DNA of 64,000 nucleotides from Utricularia gibba (taxonomy: Eukaryota; Streptophyta; Magnoliopsida; Lamiales; Lentibulariaceae). Positions within the stretch are counted from its first letter, which is position 1. Every line of letters starts with the position of its first letter. Shown here one piece after another: positions 1 through 12,429 of the stretch. The stretch covers positions 2,356,001-2,420,000 of the forward strand of contig CM007990.1 in NCBI GenBank assembly GCA_002189035.1, read 5' to 3'. Made by a program: the position numbers and the translations under genes. Below the pieces are notes generated by a model. The model saw only the letters and a list, made by a program, of their open reading frames with translations. It ran no database searches and was not told where the DNA came from.

Positions 1-838
1 TATTTGCTTTCCGTTTCATGAACATTTCAAGTTTCTGCATTTGACTTGTTTACAATGTTTCTGCCATTTTGGCCAACTTATATGAATGAAATCATGTTTT
101 ATTTCCCAAGTATGAGTGGCTAAAGTCTTAGAGATGGCTTAAGGTGAAGTGGGGTGGTGTGTGCTTAGGGTTGATGATGAAATTTATGTGTGTTCCTTAA
201 CTATTGTTTCTAACAAACCATGGGTCGACCTAAAGAGAGAAACAAATAGTTTCACAACTTAGATGCATGGTTTAGAGGTAGACCAACAAACCAATACGAG
301 AACAGCCGGTGTTAGTCCAAGGTGGAACCAGTGGAACTGGGTAAACCTAGTTCTATATGCTTTGCATGCGGGTAGATCTAATTGCAATGTTGGTTATAAT
401 ATTTGAGACTAGTTTAGCCGAAAATATGATGAATGACATGGGTAGACTTAAGTTATTTGAACTTGTGAGTGTAGGAAGATGGTAAATTAAGTTAGAGACT
501 TTTGCATAACACCACCTACAGATCCTTAAGGCATCCTCGTATTATTCTAAGTTAGAACCGGTACCTGTCACTTTAGCGTTGAAACCTAATATTACTTACC
601 TACCTCGTTTACTGAACTTGTTTACCACTATTAGTCCACGCTTAGACTATGACCTACTGTTATCCGAAATTATGCATGTACTAAAACACTTAGCAAGCAC
701 AAGCTCTTCGTGATCGATCCCGATATCCACTATACAAGTTTTCTAAATTTGTATTTTGTGTAGATTAGGGATTATAAATTTATTTGATAACGAAATTTCT
801 ATTTTTGTGCAACGACATTAGGAAATTTTCGTTTATCA
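1..838 (+). repeat. LTR, family alpha, copy 1 (5' end outside window)
   Basis: This stretch matches, base for base over long blocks, the 3' two thirds of the alpha LTR at 15501-16884 and the reverse complement of those at 4693-6072 and 34092-35421. Shared blocks include the segment around 100-160 (a 'gagtggctaa' motif), the 'gaggtagaccaac' block near 275 and the terminal block after 700. It ends in TATCA at 838, the same terminus as the other copies. No primer-binding site follows, so it is a solo LTR or a 3' LTR. The left end, and so its target duplication, lies outside the window. Confidence 0.85.
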
Positions 839-922
839 TGTCAAAAACATTTTATTGACTAAAAAATTACTTTAGAACTAACTTTTTCTTATTGGACAAA
901 CAACATATAAATATAAGGGAGT

Positions 923-1510
923 TAATAAACGATTTTTTTATCGTTCTAAAAAATATTTTTTACATAACACTTTAAAATATTTTTTACCTACTTTTTGCTT
1001 TATTTTCTATAATTTTTTATTAATTTTACATCTTTTATACTAATTTGATCTTTTTGAATAAAAGTATATTTTATAAACTTTTTGGGACATTTTCAAACCG
1101 ATTGGAAAAGAAATCAAAACCTAACAATTTATGAATTTTTAAATCTATAAAATTGGATCCAAAAGGAGGTCCAAGAATAAAAATTTGCACAAGATTTAAG
1201 TTTTAGATAAAGTTTTGAAGATAATCTCTATAATTTGAAATTTTGTTTCATGATTGAAATCCACTAATCTTGCATTTATAGATGTGAGCTCTTTGACTAT
1301 TGTAAGATTTGGATAAAAGATAAATAAAAAATATTTGATTCAAGTCTATCAAACAATTGTAATAGAAGATTTAAATCTTCTCCTCCATAAATATCTCTGT
1401 ATTTTAACGTGTGTTTAAGGATCTATGATGAAGCGGTGTTTGTGCGAATCGATATATGTATGATTATCTTACTATATTTTTTCATATTTAATTTGAAGGT
1501 TTATTTTTTT
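923..1510 (+). repeat. Truncated LTR, family gamma
   Basis: The segment aligns with the first half of the gamma LTRs at 31715-32856 and 59975-61123. It has the same order of landmarks: the start 'taataaacgatttttt', the 'tttttacctactttttgc' block, the 'gatctttttgaataaaa' block, 'gaagataatctctat', the TATA-like 'ccataaatatctc' near 1385 and 'aaggatctatgatgaagc' near 1417. Similarity stops at a poly-T run near 1504-1519. The 3' half is missing and no target duplication was found, so this is an old, 3'-truncated copy. A short open frame at 1409-1597 falls in it and is not credible as a gene. Confidence 0.7.
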
Positions 1511-1519
1511 TTTTTTCAA

Positions 1520-2849
1520 GCTTGTGCAAGCCTTGTTCCAAGCCAATATTCTTATTGCTCATATCTATCTTTTAGTTTTTGTGTCATTTATTCTTAGTCT
1601 ATTTTTAGAATATCCAAAATTATCAATTTAATGCACATATGATCTTTTTTATTATTGTGATAGTTTTTGTGCATTTACAAAATTAACATGACATAGCATG
1701 ACCCATTAGTTGATGTGATAGGTGTGCACTTGTATACAACAAAGAAAGACATTGATGAGAGAAGGACTTGGGTTACATGCTTGGACGACCCCAAGCATTT
1801 CCTCATCAAGTGAGTTGTTTTCAATTATAATTCACATCTTTCGTATATTTTTAGAGCCTCAATTAATGCTTTTAAGTGGCTCCCTCATCTAGCTTGTATG
1901 TGGTCATGATGAAGGAAAAGTTGATAAGCTCTAGGACCTTCAACAAAAAGGCATCTCTTGTAGAAGAGAGAAAAAGAATAGAGAGATGAAGCTATTGAGT
2001 AGGTGGTCAAGGAAAAAGATGAAAGAGATAAAGATGGAGGTTGAACTTTTCCAAATTTAGAAGTGTTTGATGCAGCTAACATTGAAGTTAGAAGCCAATG
2101 CCCAAGAGGAGCACTGCCAACCCCGCAGCTTCCTCTTGTGTCATCAGAATGCATAGATAGCTAATTTCTTTGAGCTAGAGCTGATCAATTAGATATTAGA
2201 ATAGCTAACATGGTTTAAGGGGCATTTCCAACCCGTAGTGCTCCCTCAATTGGATACTTCTTAAATCTTCCCCCAAGTAATGGAGGGGCTCAAGAATCAT
2301 CTCTAGTGACCATGGAATAAATCTATGAGATTGATTTAGAGTTCTTAACCTACTTGGGAATAACCTATCGTAGGTAAAGAAAACAAGATCATACATGTTT
2401 TCAATGCAATGACTTATTTGAGGGGATGAAAAATACACAAATGTCAGCCGCCCTTTGAAATGGTAAGATCTGACAAATGAAATGGAAAATTCTTATTTAA
2501 GGTGATTTCGGATAGAGAAACCCATGCTTGAGAGAAGGAAGAGTTTTTGCAAAAGAATTTTCATACTCTTTCTAGGTTTTCCTCATATTGGGTTGTATCA
2601 AGAACCTATTGTCTTCCTTCTTTATAATGGAAAACCATTCCTCCTAGTGTGTGAGCACATTGGGTTTACATAAAACGACACCTCTCACCCTTGAGTTTAT
2701 TTACACTGGTCCCTATGGGTTTCTTTTTACATGCTTGCAACCTCCCAACCAAATGAGGGCTTAGAGTTGTGTTTGAGTTCTAAACCCATGTAAAACCCAA
2801 TCAAACAATCCCTTAGGGATTCGGATCAACATCAGACAAATGTACCACA
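1520..2849. other. No recognisable gene; probable upstream part of the gypsy element
   Basis: I see no conserved protein, RNA gene or clear repeat boundary here. The stretch is less AT-rich than the flanking LTR and lies directly upstream of recognisable gypsy gag sequence. It may therefore be decayed 5' gag or leader DNA of that element. Short minus-strand open frames near 1885-2438 have no recognisable motifs and no conserved neighbours. Confidence 0.4.
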
Positions 2850-3165
2850 ATTTGGACATAGTCAAGAGGCATTTTCCCCATGGCATCGAACCCTAAATGC
2901 ACGAGACACCAACACTTCTTCTGGAATTTAGATAAGAATAAGGGAATAAAGAAATGGAAATAGGTGAAAATGGTTGCAGCAATGTGGTAGCCACCTTTTA
3001 GACCAATGGCATTGCTCAAGGTGGAGAAAGAGGGTTAAGACACCATAACATTGAGGATAAGTATCACTTAAAGCGGTATAAGAATAAAAATCAAGCATTG
3101 AACCACTTGTAAGCTCCAAAAATTGAAGAAAACTCATTAACAACAAGTTGGAATTAATTTAGTTT

Positions 3166-3735
3166 GTGCCCAAATCACAAGAGGAACTAAATTTGTTTGA
3201 TCCTCCAACACTCAAGGCAATCTACCAAAGAGTACTCATTATGGAAAAAAGGGTGTTATTGCTATTCATGGGGTCAACTCTATTGGATCGGAAAATCAGC
3301 TCACCAGTCATAGGGGCTACAACCATTCCCGAATCTAGTACGAAGTGCTCTGCCAATGGTATGAAGTGTTATGCATGTGGTGAATTTGGACATAAATAGT
3401 CTAAATGCAAATGTGGAGGAAAAAGAACAATGGTTGTAGTGGAGGAAAATATGTTTGAAAATTGTTTTGTAAATCATGATGACGAAGAATATGTGGAAGG
3501 AAATGTTGGTAGAGCATTGGTGACTCAATGACTCTACTTGACTTCGGAAACTCATGAGGATGAGTGTTGGTTGCAAAATAACATCTTCCTATCTACATGC
3601 AACATTTAGGATCAAGTTTGAAAATTCATCATTGATAGTGGAAGCTTTGACAATTTTACTTCAAAAAGATGTCATCCACAAGTTAAACATTCCCATTGAG
3701 CCGCTCGAAATAACCTATCAACTCTTTTAGCTAGA
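3166..3735 (+). pseudogene. Gypsy gag C-terminus and protease remnant
   Basis: The frame starting at 3166 ends in a CCHC zinc knuckle (CYACGEFGHK, then a stop where one residue should be, then SKC) at about 3367-3411. This knuckle binds RNA in Gag. After further stops, a short segment near 3629-3660 reads IIDSG, the active-site motif of a retropepsin-like aspartic protease. The stop inside the knuckle and at least three further stops show that this is not functional. The protease sits between gag and reverse transcriptase, as expected for gypsy elements. Confidence 0.75.
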
Positions 3736-3939
3736 GAGGAAGGAAATGTTAAGTGTAGAAAAGAGGGCTCTTATTACCTTTTCAGTACAAAAGAACTATA
3801 AGGATGCTATTTGGTGCGATGTTGTTAAGATGAATGTTGGTCATTTAATCTTGGGATCTTGGCAATTTGATCATAATGTATACCATCAGGTTGTAATAAT
3901 ACCTATACTTTTTGATTCAATAAGGTGAGGATAGTTTTG

Positions 3940-4692
3940 AAAATAAGATGAATGAAGTTGGATTTATTTCTAGGCAGCAAAATGGAAGCAGAGGTGAAAT
4001 ATGAAAGTCCATATTATCTGTTATGTTTCATGCTCACAACTGACATAAAACATCATGAGGAAGCTCTATCCATAATAGAGGAATTCCATATAGTATTTTT
4101 GAATGAACTCCCATATGGTTTACCTCCATTTCAAGATATTCTACATCAAATTAACCTTGTACCAAGGACAACCTTACAAATAGTTTACACTATTGATCAA
4201 TAGAATTACAGTCAAATATGAAGAAATCAGAAAACAAGTGGAAAAGTTGATCAAGAAAGTTTAAGCCCTTGTATTGTCCTTGACATTTTGGTACCGAAGA
4301 AGGAAGGAACTTGGAGGATGTGTATGGATAGCAAGCGTTAAATAGAATTACAATCAAATATTGTTTTCCCATTTCTCGGTTGGATGAGCTTTTAGATCAG
4401 ATCAATCATTCGACTATCTTTACAAAACTGAACCTCAAAAGTGAATACAACCAGTTTCAGATCAAGCTCGAAGACAAGTGGAAGATCGCATTTAAGATTC
4501 GTAAAGGTCTATACAAATGGTTAGTAATACCATTTGGGATCTCAAATGCAGCAACTACTTTTATGAGGATCATGACCCACCTATTGCGATCGTTCATTGG
4601 CAAGTTTCATGTCACTTATTTCAATGATATTTTAATTTATAGTCCTGATCATGTGTCAAACTTATAGCACATAAGGGAAGTATTGGAAGTTC
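3940..4692 (+). pseudogene. Gypsy reverse transcriptase, 5' part
   Basis: The segment carries the approach to the polymerase (LPYGLPPFQDILHQINL, about 4108-4158). The palm domain follows at 4380-4667, with FTKLNLKSEYNQFQI, AFKIRKGLYKWLVIPFG and the catalytic box. That box reads YFNDI at 4617-4631 where an active enzyme has YxDD. The first catalytic aspartate is therefore an asparagine (codon AAT, 4623-4625), which would abolish polymerisation. Frame changes and a stop lie between 4201 and 4380. The frame runs directly into the inserted LTR at 4693 and continues at 6073. Confidence 0.9.
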
Positions 4693-6072
4693 TGATAAAC
4701 GGAAATTTTAGCAATGTCGTTTCAAATAAAGCAAATCTCCGTATCAAATAAATTTATAAGCCCTAATCTGCACAAAATACAAATTTAAAAAACTTGTATA
4801 GTGAATGTCGGGGTCGGTCACGAAGAGCTTGTGCTTGCTAAGTGTTTTAGTAAATACATAATTCCGAATAATAGTGAGTCTTAGTCTAAGCTCGGATCAA
4901 CATTGGTAAGCAAGTTCGGTAAACAAGATCAGTAAACAATATTAGGTCTTAACGCTAAAGGTAACAAGGACTGGTTCTAACTCAGAATAATACGAAGATG
5001 CCTTAAGAATCTGCAGGTGGTGTGGTGCTAAAATGCCTAACTTAAATTACCATGTTCCTACACTCACAACTTCAAATAACCTAAGTCTACCCAAGTCATT
5101 TGTCATATTTTAGGCTAAACTAGTCCCCAATATCATCCAAACCTTACAATTAGGTCTACCCGCATGCAAAGTGTATAGAACTAGGTCTACCTGATTCTAC
5201 TGGTTCTACCCTGAACTAATACCTATTGCGCCCGCTTTGATTTATTGGTCTACCTCTAAACTAAGCTTCTTAGTCGCGAAGTTACTTGTTTCCCTCCTTA
5301 GGTCTACCCATGGAATGATAGAAACAAGAACTAAAAAACAATGATGAATTTTACTAAGAATCCTAGACCCACACCACTATGCTTCACCTTAAGGCATCCC
5401 TAGGGTTCTAGCTACTCATACTTTGAAGGTAAAACATAATAATATTAACATAAAACAATGAAAATGTCAAGAACATCATGAAAAAGTTAAGTACAGAAAC
5501 TAAAAACATCAACAAACTAAAATAAAGTAGTAAAAGTTCGGTTCTGCGCTTGCTACTGTTCCCTGGCCGGAACAATAGCGCTGGACTGGGCTCTGATGTT
5601 GTTCTTGAGGATGAAGTTCTTCTTCTCCTCTTCTGATTGTTGTTCTTTGTTCTGGAGGTGTTGTTGTCGATGGAGAAATCGTTCTCCCCCCACGTTGGAG
5701 GTTGGTGGAGTTGGAGGGAAAACCCTATGTGTGTGTTCTCAAAAGTTTCTTGTCTCCTTGCGATTCTCTCTCCTCTCACTGCCCAAGGCAAGTACATTTT
5801 CTGACTGCTATCGGGACAGTGTATTCATTGCTTCATGATGTGCGGTGACTTGCACGAAATCCTTGACTTTTCCATGATTTCCGGTAGCTGTTGGGCTCAA
5901 ATTGGGTTAGAATATGCGTGGACTAAATCAAAGGATTTAGCCCACTAACACACCAAAAATCACGTTTTCCTAAATTACATAAAAATACTTAAAACTATAA
6001 AATAAACAACTAAACATAATTAAAAACTCATGAATTTCGTATCCTAAAAACATGAAAATTTGTGTGCTATCA
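4693..6072 (-). mobile_element. Solo LTR, family alpha, 1380 bp, TSD AGTTC
   Basis: The element begins TGATA at 4693 and ends TATCA at 6072 (a 5-bp inverted terminus). It is flanked by perfect 5-bp direct repeats, AGTTC at 4688-4692 and again at 6073-6077. It is the reverse complement of the alpha LTR at 15501-16884 over its whole length. No coding or primer site is associated with it, so it is a solo LTR left by recombination between the two LTRs of a full element. Open frames inside it (5408-5838, both strands) are composition effects in the GC-richer part of the LTR. Confidence 0.95.
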
Positions 6073-6840
6073 AGTTCTCAAAACAAAACAATTTTGTGTT
6101 GCCAAATATAAATGCTCCTTCCTACAAGATAAAGTTTTGTTTTGCGGTATTATGTTTTTGGAGCTGGTTTAGAAGTAGATCAATCAAAGGTTGAAGCAAT
6201 CCGAAGTTGGCCCACCCCTACCATTCTAACTGAAATTCAAAATGTTCAAGGATTGACATCCTTTTATGACATTTCATCCCTCATTTCAGTCAACTAATGG
6301 CCCTAATTGTTGTTGTCTTAAGAAAAATCATTTTTAGTGGTCTGACGTAGTTGAAAGTGCTTTCAAAAGCTTCAAGGAAAAAATATCTTCAATTCCACTT
6401 CTAGCATTACCAGATTTCTAGGAACCATTTGAGCTACATTGTGATGCTTCGAATGTTGGTATTAGTGTGGTTTTGAGTCAAGGAGGCCACCTAATAGTTT
6501 ACTTCAGCAAAAAGCTTATAGATAGCCAATTAAATTATAGTGCTTATGAAGCTGAATTTTGTGTTCTTGTACACGCAATGAACCATTGGATACACTATCT
6601 GTTTCATAAAGAGTGTATTTTATGGATTGATCATGACTCTCTAAAGCACCTCAATAGTCAAGATAAGATTTCGATTCGCCATGGTCATTGGGTGGCCTTC
6701 TTACAGCAGTTTTTGTTTGTCACCAAATATAAGAGTGGGGTTCAAAATCGTGTGGCGGATGCTTTCAATCGGCAGCGAGCTTGTTTGACTACATTGCAAG
6801 TATAGGTTATGTTATGATTCTATATGAGATACTTATGAAT
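6073..6840 (+). pseudogene. Gypsy reverse transcriptase end and RNase H
   Basis: Immediately right of the inserted LTR the sequence resumes in the gypsy polymerase connection: a KCSF-like segment, then VDQSKVEAIRSWPTPT (about 6176-6223) and a GLTSFYD segment. RNase H follows, with a CDAS motif near 6441 and VLSQGGHLIVYFSKKL, YSAYEAEF and HDSLKHL in the frame 6467-6805. The domain ends with the usual YKSGVQNRVADAF. Relative to intact elements there are several stops and frame changes before 6467, but the RNase H frame itself is open for 112 codons. Confidence 0.88.
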
Positions 6841-6849
6841 CTGACCCTT

Positions 6850-8110
6850 ATTTTGCACATATACTACAACAACTACTTCAAGGAGCTGTGAGTGATTACA
6901 ATTTAGAAAATGGTTATTTTTTTAATTGATGTCGACTATGTATTCTCGACTCTAGTTTGAGACTTCAATTAGTTCAAAATCTACAAGAGGAAGGTCATGT
7001 TTGGACTGACCGGACTTTGTTCTTGATTAGTTCATCCTATTTTTGGTCGGGGCAACAACATGTTATTCGCTTTGTATGTGGTTGCCAAGTTTTTTAACAA
7101 AGCAAAGAGGCAACTACTAATGTAGTTTTGTACCAACCCTTGCGTTTTTCTTAACAATCTTGGATTGATCTTAGCATAGATTTTGGATTGGGATTGCTAA
7201 GAACACAGAAAGGGATGGACTTGTGATCAATCATTCCTCTAAAATGGTCCATTTCATTTCATGTAAGAAGATAATGGATACCAATCAAGTGGTTCAATTA
7301 TTTTTTAGGGAGATATATTGACTCCATGCCTTTCCGACGAGCATATTTTCTGGTCATGATACTAGATTTTTGGGCATTTTTGGCATAGTTTGTGGTGTAT
7401 GGTTGGGACAAAGTTGAACTTTAGCTCAACATATCATTCAGAAATAGATGGGCATACTGAGAATGTAAATCATTCTTTGGGAAATCTTGTGTTGTTTGGT
7501 GATGGCACAAGAAAAGTCATGGGATATCCTCTTGAGTCAAGCTGAATTTTCTCACAATCATGCTTGCAATTGAAGTATTGAATTAAGCCCTTTTCAGGTA
7601 GTATATTCAGTCTTATCCTGTGGTTCAACTGACCTAGCGACACTGCATGACTCTACTAGATTACATAGCAATGCCAACGGCTTTGTAGAGGCCTTGCAAT
7701 AGACTCACAAAATGGTTTATGAGCATCTCACTACTGCTAAGAAGTACAAACAAGATGCTTACTGATCACGACGTCATATTGAATTAGTTGTTAGAGACCT
7801 TGTCTAGGCTATCTTGGGCAAAACACGTATTCCAACTTATGAATATCACAAGTTATATGACTAGAAAATGGGCTCAATAGAAGTTATAAAGTACATCAAC
7901 GCTAATGCTTATTGTATCCATCTCCCAACACACATTCATATATCCTTTGTATCCAACGTATAGCACATGCTTCCTTATCACCCACCTATGAACTCAATGG
8001 CAAGTTCTTCAACCCCTAGAGGAGATGATGAAAGTAACCAATGGGCTTCAACCCATGCTATTACTCAAGGGGCCCGGTATCACCTTAACTTGTAAGGAGT
8101 AGCATAAGGG
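6850..8110 (+). pseudogene. Gypsy integrase remnant
   Basis: Broken frames carry integrase landmarks in order. There is a zinc-binding-like region near 6990-7100 (YFWSGQQHVIRFVCGC), and the entry to the catalytic core (WIDLSIDFGLGLLRTQKGMD, about 7160-7220). A decayed core lies at 7260-7490 and the conserved C-terminal segment (LPTHIHISFVSNV, then LPYHPP) at about 7920-7990. Many stops interrupt it. It belongs to the same element as the reverse transcriptase upstream. Confidence 0.75.
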
Positions 8111-8260
8111 CATTCAATGGAGAGGGAAACGTGGCTTTGGACATCTGGTACATCTTCAATATTCTTTTCCTAAAACTTCATTACCATGAATTCGGAGTCT
8201 AGGAATCAACCAACCCTGAGTTACTTGGTTTTTCAAGGAAGGTGTTCTATTTGAGCAGTG

Positions 8261-10514
8261 GTAATACTTCACCGTTATCCTCCCTCATTTCCATTATCAT
8301 ATTTATCGATAGGTCTTCTGTTCTATGACCTATTGTTTCCTTTCTATGTATTGACTATCATTTTCCCATATCTGTGACTGGGTTTTGTGTCTTGGAATTT
8401 ATTCGTTGGCTTGAACATTCTTGGGTATTGAGTGAATTCAGTTGTTTTTTTATTTAGTAGTCAATCCTCCTCTTTCATTTGCATCATGTTTCCTCATTTT
8501 TGAACAAGGAAAAAGTTTCCAAAAGTGATTATTTCCACATGACTCTCTTGCTATTTTTTTGTTAAGTTATTTGTGGTGCAGAATGCTGTGATTGATTTAG
8601 AAGCCTTTGTGTAAGTTTTGGATGGATAATTATTTATGTCAATTCTGCTTTGAGGCAACTCTTTATAAGTAATACGCATCAGTTAGTTCGAGGTTGAGAA
8701 AATGAAAGAAAATGTATGAGGGGTTGAAATCTAGTGAGGTTGGTGAAGGTGGTGGATCCCTTTTTCTGATTTTGTGATGTTAAGGCTAAATAGACCTCTT
8801 ATCTTTAGTTTCTAAGGTTGATAGACCGAGCTTACTAAGAGTAAGAGGGCATAACCATGCGCATAAATGATCATATAGCTAATGGACTCATAAGTCCTAA
8901 ATGTTTCATGTTTTATGCGGTCTCTTTCTTGTATTGCTTTCCATTAGAATGATATTGACTGCTCTGCATACTTCTCTTATTATTGGAATGTGTTTCAGTA
9001 ACTTGAATACTGAAAACCATTTCAAGTGGCTAGCGACAGAAGGAAGACTAGGAGCTATGATCCAATTCTTAAGATAAAAATGAGGGCAACTATTTTAAAG
9101 TTGATGTCATGCACATTTACTTTTGTTGTGTGATGTGAACTTAGGTAGCTATGCAGGGGGATGTGTAAAAAAACTAAACTATGTTTTGTTGTGACTTATC
9201 TTAATGTCTTGTATTTAATTTAATTTTTCAAGACTTTAGAGTAATAAAGTTTCTTAACTCCTTTAGGTCATGGGTTTGAAGCTTTAAGCTCATATTTGAG
9301 TTTTCTATGAGGTAATAGGATGTTATACCTTATAGTTTTTCTTGGAATCATGGCATTAAGGCTTGAATTCATAAAGATATAGATCTCGGCCTTGACAATT
9401 TGTTTCAGGGAATATTCAAAGGAATTAAAGCACTTCCCTGGGTGGATCCCCCTTTCTCATCAGCAATATCCTCCTCATCCGTAGCATGGCTTCCACTCAC
9501 TAGATACTTTAACCCCCCATCTTAACCAATTGAAGTCTAGGACACAAGGGGTTAGTATTGTGAGAGGACAAAATTGATCCTTTTATGTAACCCATGCGAG
9601 AATTAGTCCTATATCGTCTAATTAAAAATATTGGAGATATAAGTCCACCCTCTTGCCCAATAGCACTTAATAAACTCCTCGTGAGAACCCAATGCGAGAA
9701 TCCAATGGAGTTTGTGCCCTAGTGATGCAGCATTCTCTGGCTACTATGTGATAGATTTTCCCTAAGAAAAGAAGAAATCTGGCCACTCTAGGATAGTATC
9801 ATAAAAGTTGGCAAAAGGTTACAAACTTAAGATATAACTTTTTGTTGGTATAAATACTATATGAAAAACCAACGAGCAGACTGTTCGATGTGCTTCAGGA
9901 GACTTCAAACAGAATTTTTTGGGGGGCATCCCAACGGACTCCAAGACTGCCGATCACGTTTTTGGATTTCTTTAGTGAACTCTTTGTAAGACCCTAAGTT
10001 TCTTAGGAATCTTTAGTAAAATCTTCCTTTATGTGTAGTGCAACCTCAGTTTTTCATGTTTTCAGGGTTTATTGTTTTCCTACCTCTTTAATAGGAGAGT
10101 TCATATGCAACTATTGCTTTTCTAGTCATCATGCGCTCAAGTATGGGTGCTCGCGTCAGCAACGAGCTCCTTCATTCACTCACTCTTTCTTACCCCACCC
10201 TCCGGGGAAGATCGGTTGACGTTTCATCGTAATGTCTAGCTAAACAAAGCATTGATTTCTGCCTGCATAACCGTGTTTTGAGAGTGGGATTGAAAACTGT
10301 ACGCCATAAAATCCTAATCGTGGGCTTCCATAGCCATTCTTGTCGGAAGAAGAAAAATCCCCTAGCAGTGCAGTTTGGGATGCCACTGGATCTCATAAAT
10401 CACGTCTGAAACACAAGCACAGTCACGACATAAAACATGCAGTAAAATAAATAATACGCTGTCAACCTCGCCATCAGAACAAATAGCGCAAAAGGCAACT
10501 CTTTCGAACAGCAC
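8261..10514. other. No gene recognised; includes downstream flank of TBCA
   Basis: I found no conserved coding sequence on either strand. A core-promoter-like 'ggtataaatactatatg' at about 9846-9862, followed by transcript-leader-like sequence, resembles the promoter region of an LTR. I could not find matching ends or a second copy, so this is only a suspicion. The right end, next to 10515, should contain the 3' untranslated region of TBCA. Short open frames at 10031-10219, 10190-10396 and 10549-10749 lack any recognisable motif, and the last overlaps TBCA exon 3 on the opposite strand. Confidence 0.4.
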
Positions 10515-11908
10515 TCATGAAGCTGCAAGCACCTGTTGAACCAGAGGAATGACACTTAGAGCATCTTCGAATTCTGTGCTCTCATTCTCACCAAGCCTCT
10601 GCAGCTCATCCTGGAGGCAAAAAGCAATGGATAAACAAAATATGCCTCAGATAGATACTTTGATTCAAGATCAATATGGCATCAAGTTGAGCCACGTATA
10701 TCAATTGTTTGGTTACACTTGTTTGAAACTGCTTCGTGTGGAAGTCTAAAAGTTAGGAGTTTCCACCTTCAAGTTTTTACCCCAACTGGCCAATGAGCTT
10801 CGAAACATTGAAGTTCAAAATTTTGAAGAGCGCTTGGAAACAATGTCCAGCATGGGCGTAAGAGTTATTCCTAAGAATCTAAATATACATTTGACAAGGG
10901 CTGTGGCAGCAGGATGAGCGAAGCTCCAATGATAAAAGTTGGTACGTTGAAATTAAAAATAGATTCCACACATCAGGCATAACATGAAAGAATGAGACAT
11001 GACATACCAAAGTTGCTTGAAGGTCGGACAGAGCATTCTCAAGGCGCTTGCGGCAGTCAGGAACCATCATCTTAGATTCAGCCAGCACATTTTCCTAATA
11101 AAAGCTCATTGAAAAAAATTCAGAACGGTTATCAACTAGCGTGTGTTGATATGGGAATAAGAAGGATGATTTGCTACATTCATAATCTACCATTCAAAAT
11201 AAAATCTATGTGAATTAGCACAACAAAAGGAGACTCTATCAAGACGATGCTAGGCAAGCAGTTGTCTGTTCAGAAATTCTAAAATGAAGAATATCACATT
11301 GAAAATTTCAAGATTCCCAAAGTATGGCTTCATAAAAATTTAAATTCTGAGCCCTCTTTCCTCTATGTGCCTTCTATTTCTAAGGATTTCCGTTGGTTTT
11401 TACAACAGAATTAAAGTTCACTCACAGATTTATCCCACTGTCTTTTAATCCTCCCATCTAAACAAGACGAAAAAAGGAGGGGTGTAATACATCTCTTGAA
11501 AGGCACCGACAACTGAATAGGTTGCAAATTCAGACAGACGATATTCACAACCTTAAGAAATTCAAGTACAAACAATCAACACTTCCATAATAAAGAATAG
11601 TTTCGGGCAGATCAGCACTGACATTTCCAATTATGAATAAATGAGAGAAGAAAATGCAATCACCCCGACAATGGACCATAAAGTAGCGGTTGAAAGAAGA
11701 AAGGATCAGATCGAACGGAAAGTTACAGTGAATGAGATAGTAGGAAGTCGCAGACCTGCTGCTTGATATCGTAGGGATCAGCACCTCTAGACTTCATATC
11801 GGCGGTTTTCGCAGCCTCAACTTCGACCTCTTTCTCATACAATTGTAGCTCCTTGGCGATTCTCCTGCAGCTAGATGTCTTGATCTTCAAATTCCGCATC
11901 GACGCCAT
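10515..11908 (-). CDS. TBCA: Tubulin-folding cofactor A (three exons, 111 aa)
   Basis: The protein captures beta-tubulin released from prefoldin/CCT chaperones in the cytoplasm; the Arabidopsis orthologue is KIESEL. Exons on the minus strand are 11908-11756, 11094-11008 and 10610-10515, giving 51, 29 and 31 codons plus a stop. All junctions are GT-AG and phase 0. Exon 1 has the family signature RNLKIKTSSCRRIAKELQLY, then KEVEVEAAKTADMKSRGADP. Exon 2 has ENVLAESKMMVPDCRKRLE. The third exon (DELQRLGENES, then EFEDALSVIPLVQQVL) is more diverged but keeps the acidic, helical character of the C-terminus. The total of 111 residues fits the family's usual 110-115. The start is the first methionine and matches family N-termini. 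I see no defects, so the gene looks intact. Confidence 0.95.
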
Positions 11909-12429
11909 TTGCGCCGCGTCTTCGCCTTTCGTGGCTCGCTAAAGGGTGGATGACTGAAGCAGGATGCGAATCTCAGCAAAATGGAAAACAAGACTCCCTT
12001 TTACGCTGCTTGGGTACATATTTCTAATTTACATTTGAATTATTTGGATATATTTAAAAGAAATTGATGGGTGTTGATGTGTGTATAGTATAAAGATTTG
12101 TATTATCTAAATTTATTTTTTTATCCCATGTTTGATATGAAGATGTAAAATAAAAATTTAAATCGATAAACATCATTTCATGTTACTGATGTTTATACGC
12201 TTACTTAGGCTAGACTCCTAATAAGTTTACATCACTTCACATATTAAACATGAAGTGATGTGAAGTGATATTATAAGTTTAAAATACTTTAGTCATCTCC
12301 ATGTTATATATTGAAGCTTTAGTAGAGCTCTTGCATTACACTTCATAGTGGGCTCTAGCCTAAGTAAGATCCATACAAGGTTGTGATTCCTGCTTTGGTA
12401 GGGAATTCAATCCTCATATGTACTGAAGA
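11909..12429. other. Upstream region of TBCA
   Basis: The first hundred bases upstream of the TBCA start are fairly GC-rich (for example 'ttcgcctttcgtggctcgc'), as expected for the leader of a housekeeping gene. I see no clear TATA box. Farther out, 12040-12320 is AT-rich. It contains an imperfect inverted arrangement around 'acatcacttcacat' (about 12229) and 'atgaagtgatgtgaag' (about 12249), which could be a small MITE or hairpin. No gene is seen. Confidence 0.45.

Larger units (their letters stand above)
2850..8260 (+). mobile_element. Decayed Ty3/gypsy retrotransposon, split by a solo LTR
   Basis: Recognisable pieces occur in Ty3/gypsy order on the plus strand: gag zinc knuckle, aspartic protease, reverse transcriptase, RNase H and integrase. 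This order (integrase last) separates it from copia elements. Stops and frame changes break every domain. The alpha LTR at 4693-6072 lies inside the reverse transcriptase and accounts for 1380 bp of the length. The reading resumes on its far side, so the older gypsy element was hit later by an alpha element. I could not identify LTRs, primer site or polypurine tract for this element, so both outer limits are approximate. Confidence 0.85.
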
